A DNA stretch of 5,089 nt from an uncultured Clostridia bacterium (GCA_944388645.1 CALXJO010000078.1:1-5089), one strand, 5' to 3'; positions 1 through 5,089 are shown, numbered from the stretch's first letter. Translations and numbers: made by a program. The notes: generated by a model not told the origin, from the letters alone.

Positions 1-54
1 AATGTTGCAAAAATATTACAATATTACATTTTTTTTACTATTCATTAAGTTTTG

Positions 55-82
55 TTGACTTTTTAAGAAAAAAAGATAAAAT
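55..82 (+). promoter_or_regulatory. Predicted sigma-A promoter of the pilus operon
   Basis: A TTGACT -35 box (55-60) and a TAAAAT -10 box (77-82) are separated by 16 bp, close to the TTGACA/TATAAT consensus with a slightly short spacer. Transcription would begin at about position 88-90, leaving a leader of about 98 nt before the first gene. The DNA upstream of the -35 box is T-rich, as in an UP element. Because the whole region is AT-rich, a -10-like hexamer is easy to find by chance; the good -35 box and its place in front of a same-strand gene train make the call reasonable but unproven. Confidence 0.55.
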
Positions 83-86
83 AATA

Positions 87-108
87 GTGTATCAAAATGT
101 ATATACAC
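87..108. promoter_or_regulatory. Inverted repeat near the predicted transcription start
   Basis: GTGTAT (87-92) is the reverse complement of ATACAC (103-108). Nested inside, TGTATATACA (98-107) is a perfect 10-bp palindrome. The repeat begins at about the predicted transcription start, a typical place for a repressor operator, or it could be a weak hairpin at the 5' end of the mRNA. No known regulator binding site is recognised, and AT-rich palindromes arise easily by chance. The rest of the leader (109-173) is A- and T-tract sequence in which I see no riboswitch or other gene. Confidence 0.25.
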
Positions 109-186
109 AAAAAGAAAAAATAATTTTGAATTTTTTGTATTTTTTTGTAGAACATAATTATATAAAAAATAGTGAGAGGAAGAAAA

Positions 187-1803
187 ATGGCAAGTTGTCT
201 AGGTATTTATGTAAATGATAACATAATTAAATATGCTAAAGTAAACAAAGAAAAAGACAATATTAAAATTGAGACATTTGGAATAAAGTTTTATACAGAT
301 TTAAAACAAACTATAAATCAGATTATTTCTGAAACATTTAGCTTTAAAATTCCAATTAGCATAAATATAACAAAAGAAACATATAACTATTTCTCAATGT
401 CAAATCTTTTAAATAAGAAGGATTTAAAAAAAGCAATTGACACTGAGTTTGAATCTTTATGCTATGAAAAGAAATATAACCCAAATGCTTTAGAAACAAG
501 ATTTGCATTGGTAAATTATGCAGATAATAAAGACAAAATAAAAGTTATTCATGTATCTGCAGATAAAATGGAAATAAATAAAATTTTGCAAAATTTAGAT
601 TCATATAATATTGCAAATATTTCTCCTCTTCCAATAAGCATTGCAAATATTGCCCCAATTAAGGCAAAAGAAAATATAGCTATTATTAATATGGATGATA
701 TAACAACTGTAACAACTATTACTGGAGAAAAAATATATGACATCCAAACAATTGAAAGTGGAGCAAAAGAAGTTCTAGATGCTATAAATGCAAAAGAAAA
801 TTCGTATACAAAAGCTTATGAAATTTGTAAAAATACAACAATATACACAATGGAAATCAGAAATGATTATGAAGAAGAAAATCAGTATTTAGGAACAATT
901 ATACCTACTTTATATACAATATCAAACAAAGCTAAAGAGATAATAAATAGTCAACCATTTAAAATTAATAAAGTTTATTTAACAGGTACATTATCTGTTG
1001 TAAATAATATTGAACTATATTTTGAAGAAATAATAAATGGAACTAGATGTGAAATATTAAAGCCATTTTTTATAGAAGAGAGTCCAAAAAACAATATAAA
1101 AGATTATATAGAAGTTAATTCAGCGATAGCTTTAGCTATTCAAGGATTGGGTTATGGACTAGGAGATATGAACTTCTGTAAAAAAGCTTTTTCACAAAAA
1201 TTACCAGAGATATTAACTCAAGATGTTACAATAGGAAAAAGTAGCAACAAATCAAAGAAAAAGAACAATATTGATTTAAGTTTTAGCAACAAAAAAGCTA
1301 AAATGTGGCTAAGAAGAGCTTTGGCGTGCGTAACTGTAATTTTAGTAGCCTATATTGGAATATCAACATATATTAATATTTCATTCAACAGTAAACAAGA
1401 ACAACTAAAAGATGTTGCAAAAAATGTAGCAGAGCAAATAACATTAATAGACAGTGACACTGAAAAAGTTGAAGCAAAGACATCAGAATATCAAACAATG
1501 ACATCTAATTTACAAAATGCTTCAAACTCAATAACTACAAATCAAACTTATAAAAAAGCTATTCCAACATTACTTAGTGAAATAATGTATATAATTCCTA
1601 AAGGAGTACAGTTAACATCAATAGAAAATCCAACAGGTAAAAAAATAATTATTAATGCACAGTCTACAAAATATGAGCAATTAGCATATTTTAAAAGTGT
1701 TTTAAGATCAGAAGGAGTATTACTACCATCAACAATTGTGTCATCTGAGGCAGTAAATGAGGGAGATATTGTTAAAATTGTTATAGAAGGAGAATTGCCA
1801 TGA
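187..1803 (+). CDS. pilM: PilM-PilN fusion, type IV pilus alignment-platform protein
   Basis: 538-residue inner-membrane assembly protein. In separate-gene systems, cytoplasmic actin-like PilM binds the tail of PilN, and PilN pairs with PilO outside the membrane; here both are one chain. Residues 1-345 show the PilM layout: an N-terminal strand-turn block (G6-I-Y-V-N-D-N), a second one near N168-M-D-D, a T266-G-T-L block, and an 'A.A.QGLGYGLG' segment like the PilM 'AIGLALRG' region. A Lys/Asn-rich linker precedes one membrane helix at 378-400, a coiled coil at about 402-450, and a PilN-type domain at about 455-538 with 'IIPKGVQL' (P471). ATG 187 is preferred over an in-frame GTG at 172 because GAGAGGAAG (174-182) precedes it at normal spacing. 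The stop overlaps the next start. Nucleotide-binding residues look degenerate. The overall family call is firm; the fusion is directly visible. Confidence 0.85.
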   Translation: MASCLGIYVNDNIIKYAKVNKEKDNIKIETFGIKFYTDLKQTINQIISETFSFKIPISINITKETYNYFSMSNLLNKKDLKKAIDTEFESLCYEKKYNPNALETRFALVNYADNKDKIKVIHVSADKMEINKILQNLDSYNIANISPLPISIANIAPIKAKENIAIINMDDITTVTTITGEKIYDIQTIESGAKEVLDAINAKENSYTKAYEICKNTTIYTMEIRNDYEEENQYLGTIIPTLYTISNKAKEIINSQPFKINKVYLTGTLSVVNNIELYFEEIINGTRCEILKPFFIEESPKNNIKDYIEVNSAIALAIQGLGYGLGDMNFCKKAFSQKLPEILTQDVTIGKSSNKSKKKNNIDLSFSNKKAKMWLRRALACVTVILVAYIGISTYINISFNSKQEQLKDVAKNVAEQITLIDSDTEKVEAKTSEYQTMTSNLQNASNSITTNQTYKKAIPTLLSEIMYIIPKGVQLTSIENPTGKKIIINAQSTKYEQLAYFKSVLRSEGVLLPSTIVSSEAVNEGDIVKIVIEGELP

Positions 1804-2495
1804 AAAATAGTTTAATGACTGTAATTTGTTTATTAATAGTGTTACTTATAGTATTATTAATGGTTAAAGGATTATCAATTGGTAATTTTAAAATATTAAG
1901 TATTTCCCAAATTATACAAAGTGGTGAACAATTAGATGAAGATATAGCAAATGTAAATAGTTTAAAAAATTCTGTATATAGACAAAAATTAACCAACTTG
2001 GAGACAGCAACTAAAACTCTTTCAAGTAGTAAACAACAGTACTTAGATATAGCAAATGTAAGTACAGATGCTGAAATAAGAGCAGCTACCCAAAATCAAA
2101 CATACACAATGGAATATTTATGGAGTAAACTTGGAGGATATGCAACACAGGAAGGTGTAAATACTAAACTTGAAGTAAAAGCTACTAGCGAAGAAAATGA
2201 AAACATATTAAACTTCACTGTTACTGGTAGTTACATTGGAATTATTAATTATATAACAGCAATAGAAGATGATTCAGACTTATCATTTAGAATAGAAAAT
2301 TTCAAAATTTCTTCTGAAAATAGTGAAGAAGTATTAACAGCAACATTTACTGTTTCAAATATAAATATAAAACAGGAAACTGTTACAACACAAGTTCCTG
2401 TAGAAGAGAATACAGAAGAGGAAAGCGATACCAATAATACAGAAGATACAGCAAAATCTGAAAGTGAAGAAAACACAAATAATGTAAATTCATAA
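1800..2495 (+). CDS. pilO: PilO-like type IV pilus assembly protein
   Basis: 231-residue bitopic membrane protein. PilO forms heterodimers with PilN through coiled coils and ferredoxin-like domains outside the membrane, linking the cytoplasmic motor to the fibre. Residues 5-22 form one hydrophobic helix after a short Lys-containing N terminus (N-in, C-out). A heptad-like helical region follows (about 38-80), then an alpha/beta domain at about 98-195, with the PilO-style 'LGGYATQEGV' helix and alternating strands around 'NFTVTGSYIGIINYITAIE'. Residues 202-231 are a disordered acidic tail (11 of 30 Asp/Glu, the rest mainly Asn/Thr/Ser), not usual for PilO. The start overlaps the pilMN stop as ATGA, with AAGGAG (1787-1792) upstream, so translation is probably coupled. 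Recognition rests on topology, position after PilN and domain pattern, not on one diagnostic motif. Confidence 0.78.
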   Translation: MKNSLMTVICLLIVLLIVLLMVKGLSIGNFKILSISQIIQSGEQLDEDIANVNSLKNSVYRQKLTNLETATKTLSSSKQQYLDIANVSTDAEIRAATQNQTYTMEYLWSKLGGYATQEGVNTKLEVKATSEENENILNFTVTGSYIGIINYITAIEDDSDLSFRIENFKISSENSEEVLTATFTVSNINIKQETVTTQVPVEENTEEESDTNNTEDTAKSESEENTNNVNS

Positions 2496-2518
2496 AACTT
2501 TAAAGGAAGGAGTAACAT

Positions 2519-3055
2519 ATGAAATCTGTAATAAAAGAAATACTAATAATAGTACTTTTATGTTGTGCAGTATGCCTTATACTGGGTGTAGTATTTTACG
2601 ATTATATTCCAACTAATAAAGTTATACCAAGTCAAGTACAAGCTTACCAAACTTCAAATACTATAAAAGATGAGATAAGTCAAGGCGTAAGTAATTATGA
2701 GGCTGGAAATTATATATTTGAAATAACTGACTCAGACTTAAGTTTATATAGACAAAGTGATAGTTATGACCCTGGAAAAGCGAATCCTTTTGCTTCTTCA
2801 GCATTATCTGAAAATACAACAACAAATACTATGGCAGAAGGAACAAATACTGGAAATACAACATCAAATGAAAACACATCTAACAATAGCTCATCAGGTA
2901 CTTCTAATCAAAACAATAATTCGTCAAATAATTCTAATTCAAATAATAATTCATCTAACAGTGCAACATCAGAGAATAAGATATCAAACAAAACTAGTAA
3001 CTCGTCTAGTTCTAGCTCAACAGATGAATTTTTTAACACAACAGGATTAAAATAA
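2519..3055 (+). CDS. Single-pass protein with NPF motif and Asn/Ser linker; possible PilP-like partner
   Basis: 178 residues, no named family recognised. A membrane helix spans about residues 8-26 and contains C15-C16 and C19. A short extracytoplasmic part follows (to about 97) with 'TDSDLSLYRQSDSYDPGKANPF'-type sequence, its core being GKANPF at 86-91. Residues 99-167 are low complexity: 56 of 69 are Asn, Ser or Thr. The chain ends in a distinct FFNTTGLK (171-178). AAGGAG at 2507-2512 gives a well-placed ribosome binding site, and the gene sits 23 bp after pilO. In Gram-negative clusters this slot holds pilP, whose product is membrane-tethered, has a flexible linker and carries a 'DPF' motif; the similarity here is positional and architectural only. 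It lacks the lipobox and the beta domain of PilP. Most likely a secreted-side accessory of the PilMNO platform; function unknown. Confidence 0.6.
   Translation: MKSVIKEILIIVLLCCAVCLILGVVFYDYIPTNKVIPSQVQAYQTSNTIKDEISQGVSNYEAGNYIFEITDSDLSLYRQSDSYDPGKANPFASSALSENTTTNTMAEGTNTGNTTSNENTSNNSSSGTSNQNNNSSNNSNSNNNSSNSATSENKISNKTSNSSSSSSTDEFFNTTGLK
2813..3019 (+). repeat. Low-complexity Asn/Ser/Thr-coding tract
   Basis: This 207-bp stretch encodes residues 99-167 of the preceding-listed single-pass protein: 22 Asn, 22 Ser and 12 Thr out of 69. The DNA is built of AAT/AAC/TCA/TCT codons and includes short imperfect direct repeats; for example TCAAATAAT occurs at 2924-2932 and again 15 bp later at 2939-2947. 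The reading frame is kept throughout. Such tracts are flexible extended linkers in cell-surface proteins and can change length by replication slippage. Confidence 0.65.
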
Positions 3056-3086
3056 AAAATAATATAAATTCAAAGGAGGAAGTTTT

Positions 3087-3302
3087 ATGTTTAAGAATCA
3101 AAAAGGTATAACACTAATCACTTTAGTTATTACAATTGTTGTTCTATTAATTCTAGCAGGAGTTGGTTTAAACCTTGTGTTAGGAAGTGATGGATTGTTA
3201 ACCAGAGCTCAAGAAGCAGAAAATGATTTTACACAATCTCAATCTGATGAGGTAGACCAAATGAATGCACTTGAAGCATGGATGGATCAATATATTGATT
3301 AA
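3087..3302 (+). CDS. Very short type IV prepilin-like protein (candidate major pilin)
   Basis: 71-residue prepilin. The leader is MFKNQKG, with cleavage expected after G7, followed by the hydrophobic helix 8-32 starting ITLITLV. The mature chain is 64 residues with no room for the usual globular beta domain; residues 37-71 look like a continuing amphipathic helix ending EAWMDQYID. Mature position 5 is Thr (T12), where pilins normally have Glu. The mature protein is strongly acidic, with ten Asp/Glu against one Arg. No cysteines are present. AAAGGAGGA (3072-3080), seven bases before the ATG, is the closest match to the anti-Shine-Dalgarno in the window, suggesting high expression. The next gene, after a hairpin, encodes the prepilin peptidase. 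It could be the main fibre subunit, as with helix-only short pilins such as Geobacter PilA, or one of many small Clostridia pilin-like proteins. The prepilin class is secure; the major-pilin role is inferred. Confidence 0.8.
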   Translation: MFKNQKGITLITLVITIVVLLILAGVGLNLVLGSDGLLTRAQEAENDFTQSQSDEVDQMNALEAWMDQYID

Positions 3303-3308
3303 TAAGAA

Positions 3309-3359
3309 AATAATGGTTACCTAAAATTAATATTTAATATTTTTAGGTAACCTATTATT
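3309..3359 (+). promoter_or_regulatory. Intercistronic stem-loop between prepilin and peptidase genes
   Basis: GGTTACCTAAAA (3315-3326) pairs perfectly with TTTTAGGTAACC (3341-3352), giving a 12-bp stem with a 14-nt AT loop. The stem extends by AATAAT (3309-3314) with ATTATT (3354-3359) after one bulged T at 3353. It begins seven bases after the prepilin stop. It lacks the T-run that should follow an intrinsic terminator, so I read it as an attenuator, RNase barrier or mRNA stabiliser that could set prepilin mRNA above peptidase mRNA; partial termination is not excluded. Confidence 0.6.
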
Positions 3360-3371
3360 AATAATAGGGAG
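3351..3371 (+). promoter_or_regulatory. Palindrome overlapping the peptidase ribosome binding site
   Basis: Positions 3351-3368 form a perfect 18-bp palindrome, CCTATTATTAATAATAGG. As RNA it folds as a 7-bp stem with a TTAA loop. Its last GG is the start of GGGAG (3367-3371), the Shine-Dalgarno of the gene starting at 3376. The CC at 3351-3352 is also needed by the larger upstream stem, so the two structures compete. Folding would hide the ribosome binding site. Function is inferred; the palindrome itself is exact. Confidence 0.5.
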
Positions 3372-3375
3372 AAAA

Positions 3376-4188
3376 ATGGATTTTATAATTTATATTTATG
3401 TTTTTATTATAGGAATAGTTTGTGGAAGTTTTTTTTCTTTAGCAATATATAGAATTCCTAAAGGACAAGATATAATTCATACAAGATCCTATTGTCCAAA
3501 TTGCAAACATAAATTATCATTTTGGGATATGATACCTTTATTTAGTTATATTGGACTAAAAGGAAAATGTAGATATTGTAAAAGAAAAATAAGTCCAACA
3601 TACTTTTTATTAGAGTTGCTTTCTGGAATCATATTTGTATTATTTGCCCTATCTATAAGATTTGGACTAGATAATATGAATACATCAGTAATTGTATATT
3701 TGATTTTTGGCTTGCTATATATAGCTGGTCTATTTATCATATCTGGAATTGATATAAATAAAAAGCAAATACAACATCAAGTTTTAGTGTACTTGTTAAT
3801 AATTGAAACAATTTATATAATATATCTATATGTAGTGGAAAAAGCTAGTATATATAGATATGCTATATATTTTGTAATATTAGTTATACTTAATTTATTT
3901 AATATAATTTATTACAAGAAAAGGGTAAAAAATAATTATACGTTAGAATTATTAATTTTATTGATAGAAATGGTAATATTCACATATGAATTATGCACAG
4001 TATATACAATTATTTTAGCACTTTTGTGCATAGCTATGAAGTTATTAATAGAAATCATATTACAAAAAAGAAGAAAATACGTGAAGAAAGATAAAGTGGC
4101 AGAGGCTAGAATACCATTTGGATTTTATTTAGGAGTTTCAAATATAATAGTTCTAATATTAACCAATATGCTAATTTTTTATAGGTGA
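3376..4188 (+). CDS. pilD: Prepilin peptidase (A24 family) lacking the GxGD motif
   Basis: 270-residue polytopic membrane protein of the family that cuts prepilin leaders after Gly and methylates the new N terminus. Seen in order: an N-terminal membrane helix with GSFFSLAIYRIP (17-28), a cytoplasmic zinc-type domain with CPNC (40-43) and CRYC (65-68), the conserved SPTYFLLELLSG (73-84), several membrane helices, the first catalytic Asp in GIDINKKQ (D126), and the terminal RIPFGFYL block (245-252). Length is normal. The second catalytic Asp, usually in GxGDxK about 63-64 residues after the first, is absent: that place reads NNYTLELL with T189, and no GxGD occurs elsewhere. There is no frameshift. 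Activity is therefore doubtful unless another acidic residue (E191 is near) substitutes. GGGAG lies four bases before ATG 3376, inside a palindrome. Family assignment is firm; full catalytic competence is not. Confidence 0.85.
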   Translation: MDFIIYIYVFIIGIVCGSFFSLAIYRIPKGQDIIHTRSYCPNCKHKLSFWDMIPLFSYIGLKGKCRYCKRKISPTYFLLELLSGIIFVLFALSIRFGLDNMNTSVIVYLIFGLLYIAGLFIISGIDINKKQIQHQVLVYLLIIETIYIIYLYVVEKASIYRYAIYFVILVILNLFNIIYYKKRVKNNYTLELLILLIEMVIFTYELCTVYTIILALLCIAMKLLIEIILQKRRKYVKKDKVAEARIPFGFYLGVSNIIVLILTNMLIFYR

Positions 4189-4192
4189 TTAA

Positions 4193-4651
4193 ATGAACAG
4201 ATTTTATAATAATTACATTAAAAAAAATAGATACAAAAGAGAAGAAGGAGTTACAATAATAGATTTAGTAATAGCAATTATTATTATGTCCGTTTTTGTG
4301 GGTGTTATTACAACTTTAATGACTGGAATTTATAAACAATCATTAGAAGTACAAATAAGTAGTAATGCAATGTCTTATGCTACAATTATATTGGAAAAGA
4401 TAGATGAAAAATCTTTTGAAGAAGTACAAAATCCAAACTTTGTGGAAAACTTGAAAGCAAGTGGAGAAGTTACAATACCAGAAGAATATACAATAAAGCT
4501 AAATGTAGAAAATCCAGACAATGTTTCAGAAGAAGTTTCAGACGTTATAAAAAAAGCAACAGTAACAGTGAATTATAAAATTAGAAATGAAGAAAAATCA
4601 ATTTCTATATCAAAGTTAAAAGTAAAGGAAATTTATAATGGTGAAGAGTAA
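4193..4651 (+). CDS. Minor prepilin, PilV/GspI-like
   Basis: 152-residue prepilin. A 19-residue basic leader ends KREEG, with cleavage expected after G19. The mature helix begins VTIIDLVIAIII (from residue 20), so mature position 5 is Asp (D24), a conservative change from Glu. After the helix, 'SSNAMSYATIILEKIDEKSFEEVQ' resembles the PilV/GspI pattern in which a run of Ala/Leu/Glu follows the helix. The C-terminal part holds alternating strands ending in the 'ATVTVNYKIRNEEKSISISKL' region. Minor pilins of this type join a tip complex that starts pilus assembly and can carry adhesin function. The gene starts four bases after the peptidase stop, and AGGTGA (4183-4188) covering that stop serves as its ribosome binding site. 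It overlaps the next prepilin gene by 14 bp. The prepilin class is certain; the PilV/GspI subtype is likely. Confidence 0.8.
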   Translation: MNRFYNNYIKKNRYKREEGVTIIDLVIAIIIMSVFVGVITTLMTGIYKQSLEVQISSNAMSYATIILEKIDEKSFEEVQNPNFVENLKASGEVTIPEEYTIKLNVENPDNVSEEVSDVIKKATVTVNYKIRNEEKSISISKLKVKEIYNGEE

Positions 4652-5089
4652 TATTCTAAAATCAAACAAAGGAGTAACTTTATTAAGTCTTATAACATAT
4701 ATTATTGTTTTGCTTATTGTAGTAGGAGTAATGGGAACTATATCAACATTTTTTTATAACAATTTAACTATAGTTAGAAATTCTGCTCAATATTGCGCTG
4801 AATTTGATAAATTTAATGTTTTTTTTGTAAATGATGTTAAAAATAATAATCATGTAAATGTAGATACCCAAAATAATATAATAACTTTCATAGATGGAAC
4901 AACATATAAGTATAATCCTGAAGATAAAGGTATATATAGAGGAGAAGTAAAGATTGCAACAAATGTAGAAGCTTTTAATGCAAGTAAAAGAACAATAACT
5001 ATAAATAATGTAGACAAAGAAATAGTTTCTATAAATATCTTAATAGGTGATTCAACCAAAACACTAATACAAAAAAATATAGATTATAC
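4638..5089 (+). CDS. Minor prepilin, PilW/GspJ-like, 3' end outside window
   Basis: Partial gene: 150 codons are open to the window edge with no stop. The leader MVKSNILKSNKG is basic, with cleavage expected after G12, followed by VTLLSLITYIIVLLIVVGVMG. Mature position 5 is Ser (S17), not Glu. The body has the PilW/GspJ arrangement: a strand pair around 'ITFIDGTTYKYN', then 'GIYRGEVKIATNVEAF' (R101, N109-V110), like the 'LxR....LA.NV..F' signature of that group, then strands ending in 'IVSINILIG'. AAAGGA (4624-4629) lies eight bases before ATG 4638; the next codon is GTG (4641), a less likely start. The 14-bp overlap with the upstream minor prepilin suggests coupled translation and a shared complex. 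The GspI-then-GspJ order matches pseudopilin clusters, where GspK may follow. Confidence 0.75.
   Translation, partial: MVKSNILKSNKGVTLLSLITYIIVLLIVVGVMGTISTFFYNNLTIVRNSAQYCAEFDKFNVFFVNDVKNNNHVNVDTQNNIITFIDGTTYKYNPEDKGIYRGEVKIATNVEAFNASKRTITINNVDKEIVSINILIGDSTKTLIQKNIDY

Noticed and set aside
12..28. Tandem 8-bp repeat ATATTACA (13-20, 21-28) as an operator or CRISPR-like repeat
   Set aside because: Only two short AT-rich copies without spacers; chance is a sufficient explanation in this composition.
172..186. GTG at 172 as the start of pilMN
   Set aside because: No ribosome binding site precedes it, while GAGAGGAAG lies between it and ATG 187 at the right distance. The five extra residues would also lengthen the chain ahead of the first actin-like strand.
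2249..2518. Open frame of 89 codons on the minus strand opposite the pilO end
   Set aside because: It is antisense to a well-supported gene; its Ser/Val/Phe-rich sequence mirrors the Glu/Asn codons of the acidic tail. The same reasoning removes minus-strand frames at 549-743, 1781-1996, 3546-3740 and 4850-5059.
2757..3050. Open frame of 97 codons inside the single-pass protein gene, + strand
   Set aside because: It is the +1-shifted reading of the AAT/AAC/TCA-rich tract, giving an Ile/Gln/Leu-rich chain with no ribosome binding site and no recognisable domain.
3315..3352. Intrinsic terminator ending the prepilin transcript
   Set aside because: The stem is good but is not followed by a run of T; the T-run is inside the 3' arm. 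The next gene continues the same pathway on the same strand, so a full stop is unlikely, though partial termination remains possible.
4668..4678. AAAGGAG-like ribosome binding site inside the last prepilin gene
   Set aside because: The bases encode the Asn-Lys-Gly-Val cleavage site; a start after them would delete the leader peptide. A similar case occurs at the EEGV codons near 4241-4252.
187..5089. ComG competence pseudopilus or type II secretion system instead of a T4P
   Set aside because: ComG clusters lack PilM, PilN and PilO homologues. Type II systems use GspL/GspM and an outer-membrane secretin, for which nothing is seen. A T4P fits best, although ATPases outside the window would settle it.

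Overview
The window is a one-strand (+) gene cluster for a type IV pilus (T4P) machine from a very AT-rich, Gram-positive-type bacterium, most likely a member of the Clostridia. The taxonomic call is an inference. It rests on strong AAAGGAGG-type ribosome binding sites, heavy use of A/T-ending codons, and a prepilin of the 'KGITLI.LVITI..LLILAG' style common in Clostridia. No tRNA, rRNA, CRISPR array, insertion sequence or phage gene is visible.

Layout. Positions 1-186 are an AT-rich leader with a plausible sigma-A promoter (TTGACT, 16 bp, TAAAAT) and a small palindrome just after the predicted transcription start. Positions 187-1803 encode a PilM-PilN fusion: a cytoplasmic actin-like domain, one membrane helix, a coiled coil and a PilN-type extracytoplasmic domain. 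Positions 1800-2495 encode PilO, overlapping the previous gene by ATGA. Positions 2519-3055 encode an unassigned single-pass protein with a YDPGKANPF motif, a 69-residue Asn/Ser/Thr linker and a FFNTTGLK terminus; it sits where pilP lies in Gram-negative clusters. Positions 3087-3302 encode a tiny 71-residue prepilin with the best ribosome binding site in the window. Positions 3303-3375 hold two overlapping inverted repeats that could form alternative RNA hairpins, one covering the next gene's ribosome binding site. Positions 3376-4188 encode a prepilin peptidase (PilD, A24 family). Positions 4193-4651 encode a PilV/GspI-like minor prepilin. Positions 4638-5089 hold the 5' part of a PilW/GspJ-like minor prepilin that runs off the window.

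How they fit together. PilMN and PilO would form the inner-membrane alignment platform, possibly with the third protein as a PilP-like partner. The prepilins supply the fibre and its initiating tip complex, and PilD would cleave their leader peptides. The pilus ATPases (PilB/PilT) and platform protein PilC are not in the window and are probably nearby. PilM, PilN and PilO argue for a true T4P rather than a ComG competence pseudopilus.

Most notable points: the peptidase keeps its zinc cysteines and first catalytic Asp (D126) but has no GxGD motif where the second Asp belongs. None of the three prepilins has the usual Glu at mature position 5 (they have Thr, Asp and Ser). The actin-like half of PilMN has degenerate nucleotide-binding motifs. 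The prepilin-to-peptidase gap carries a possible two-state RNA switch.
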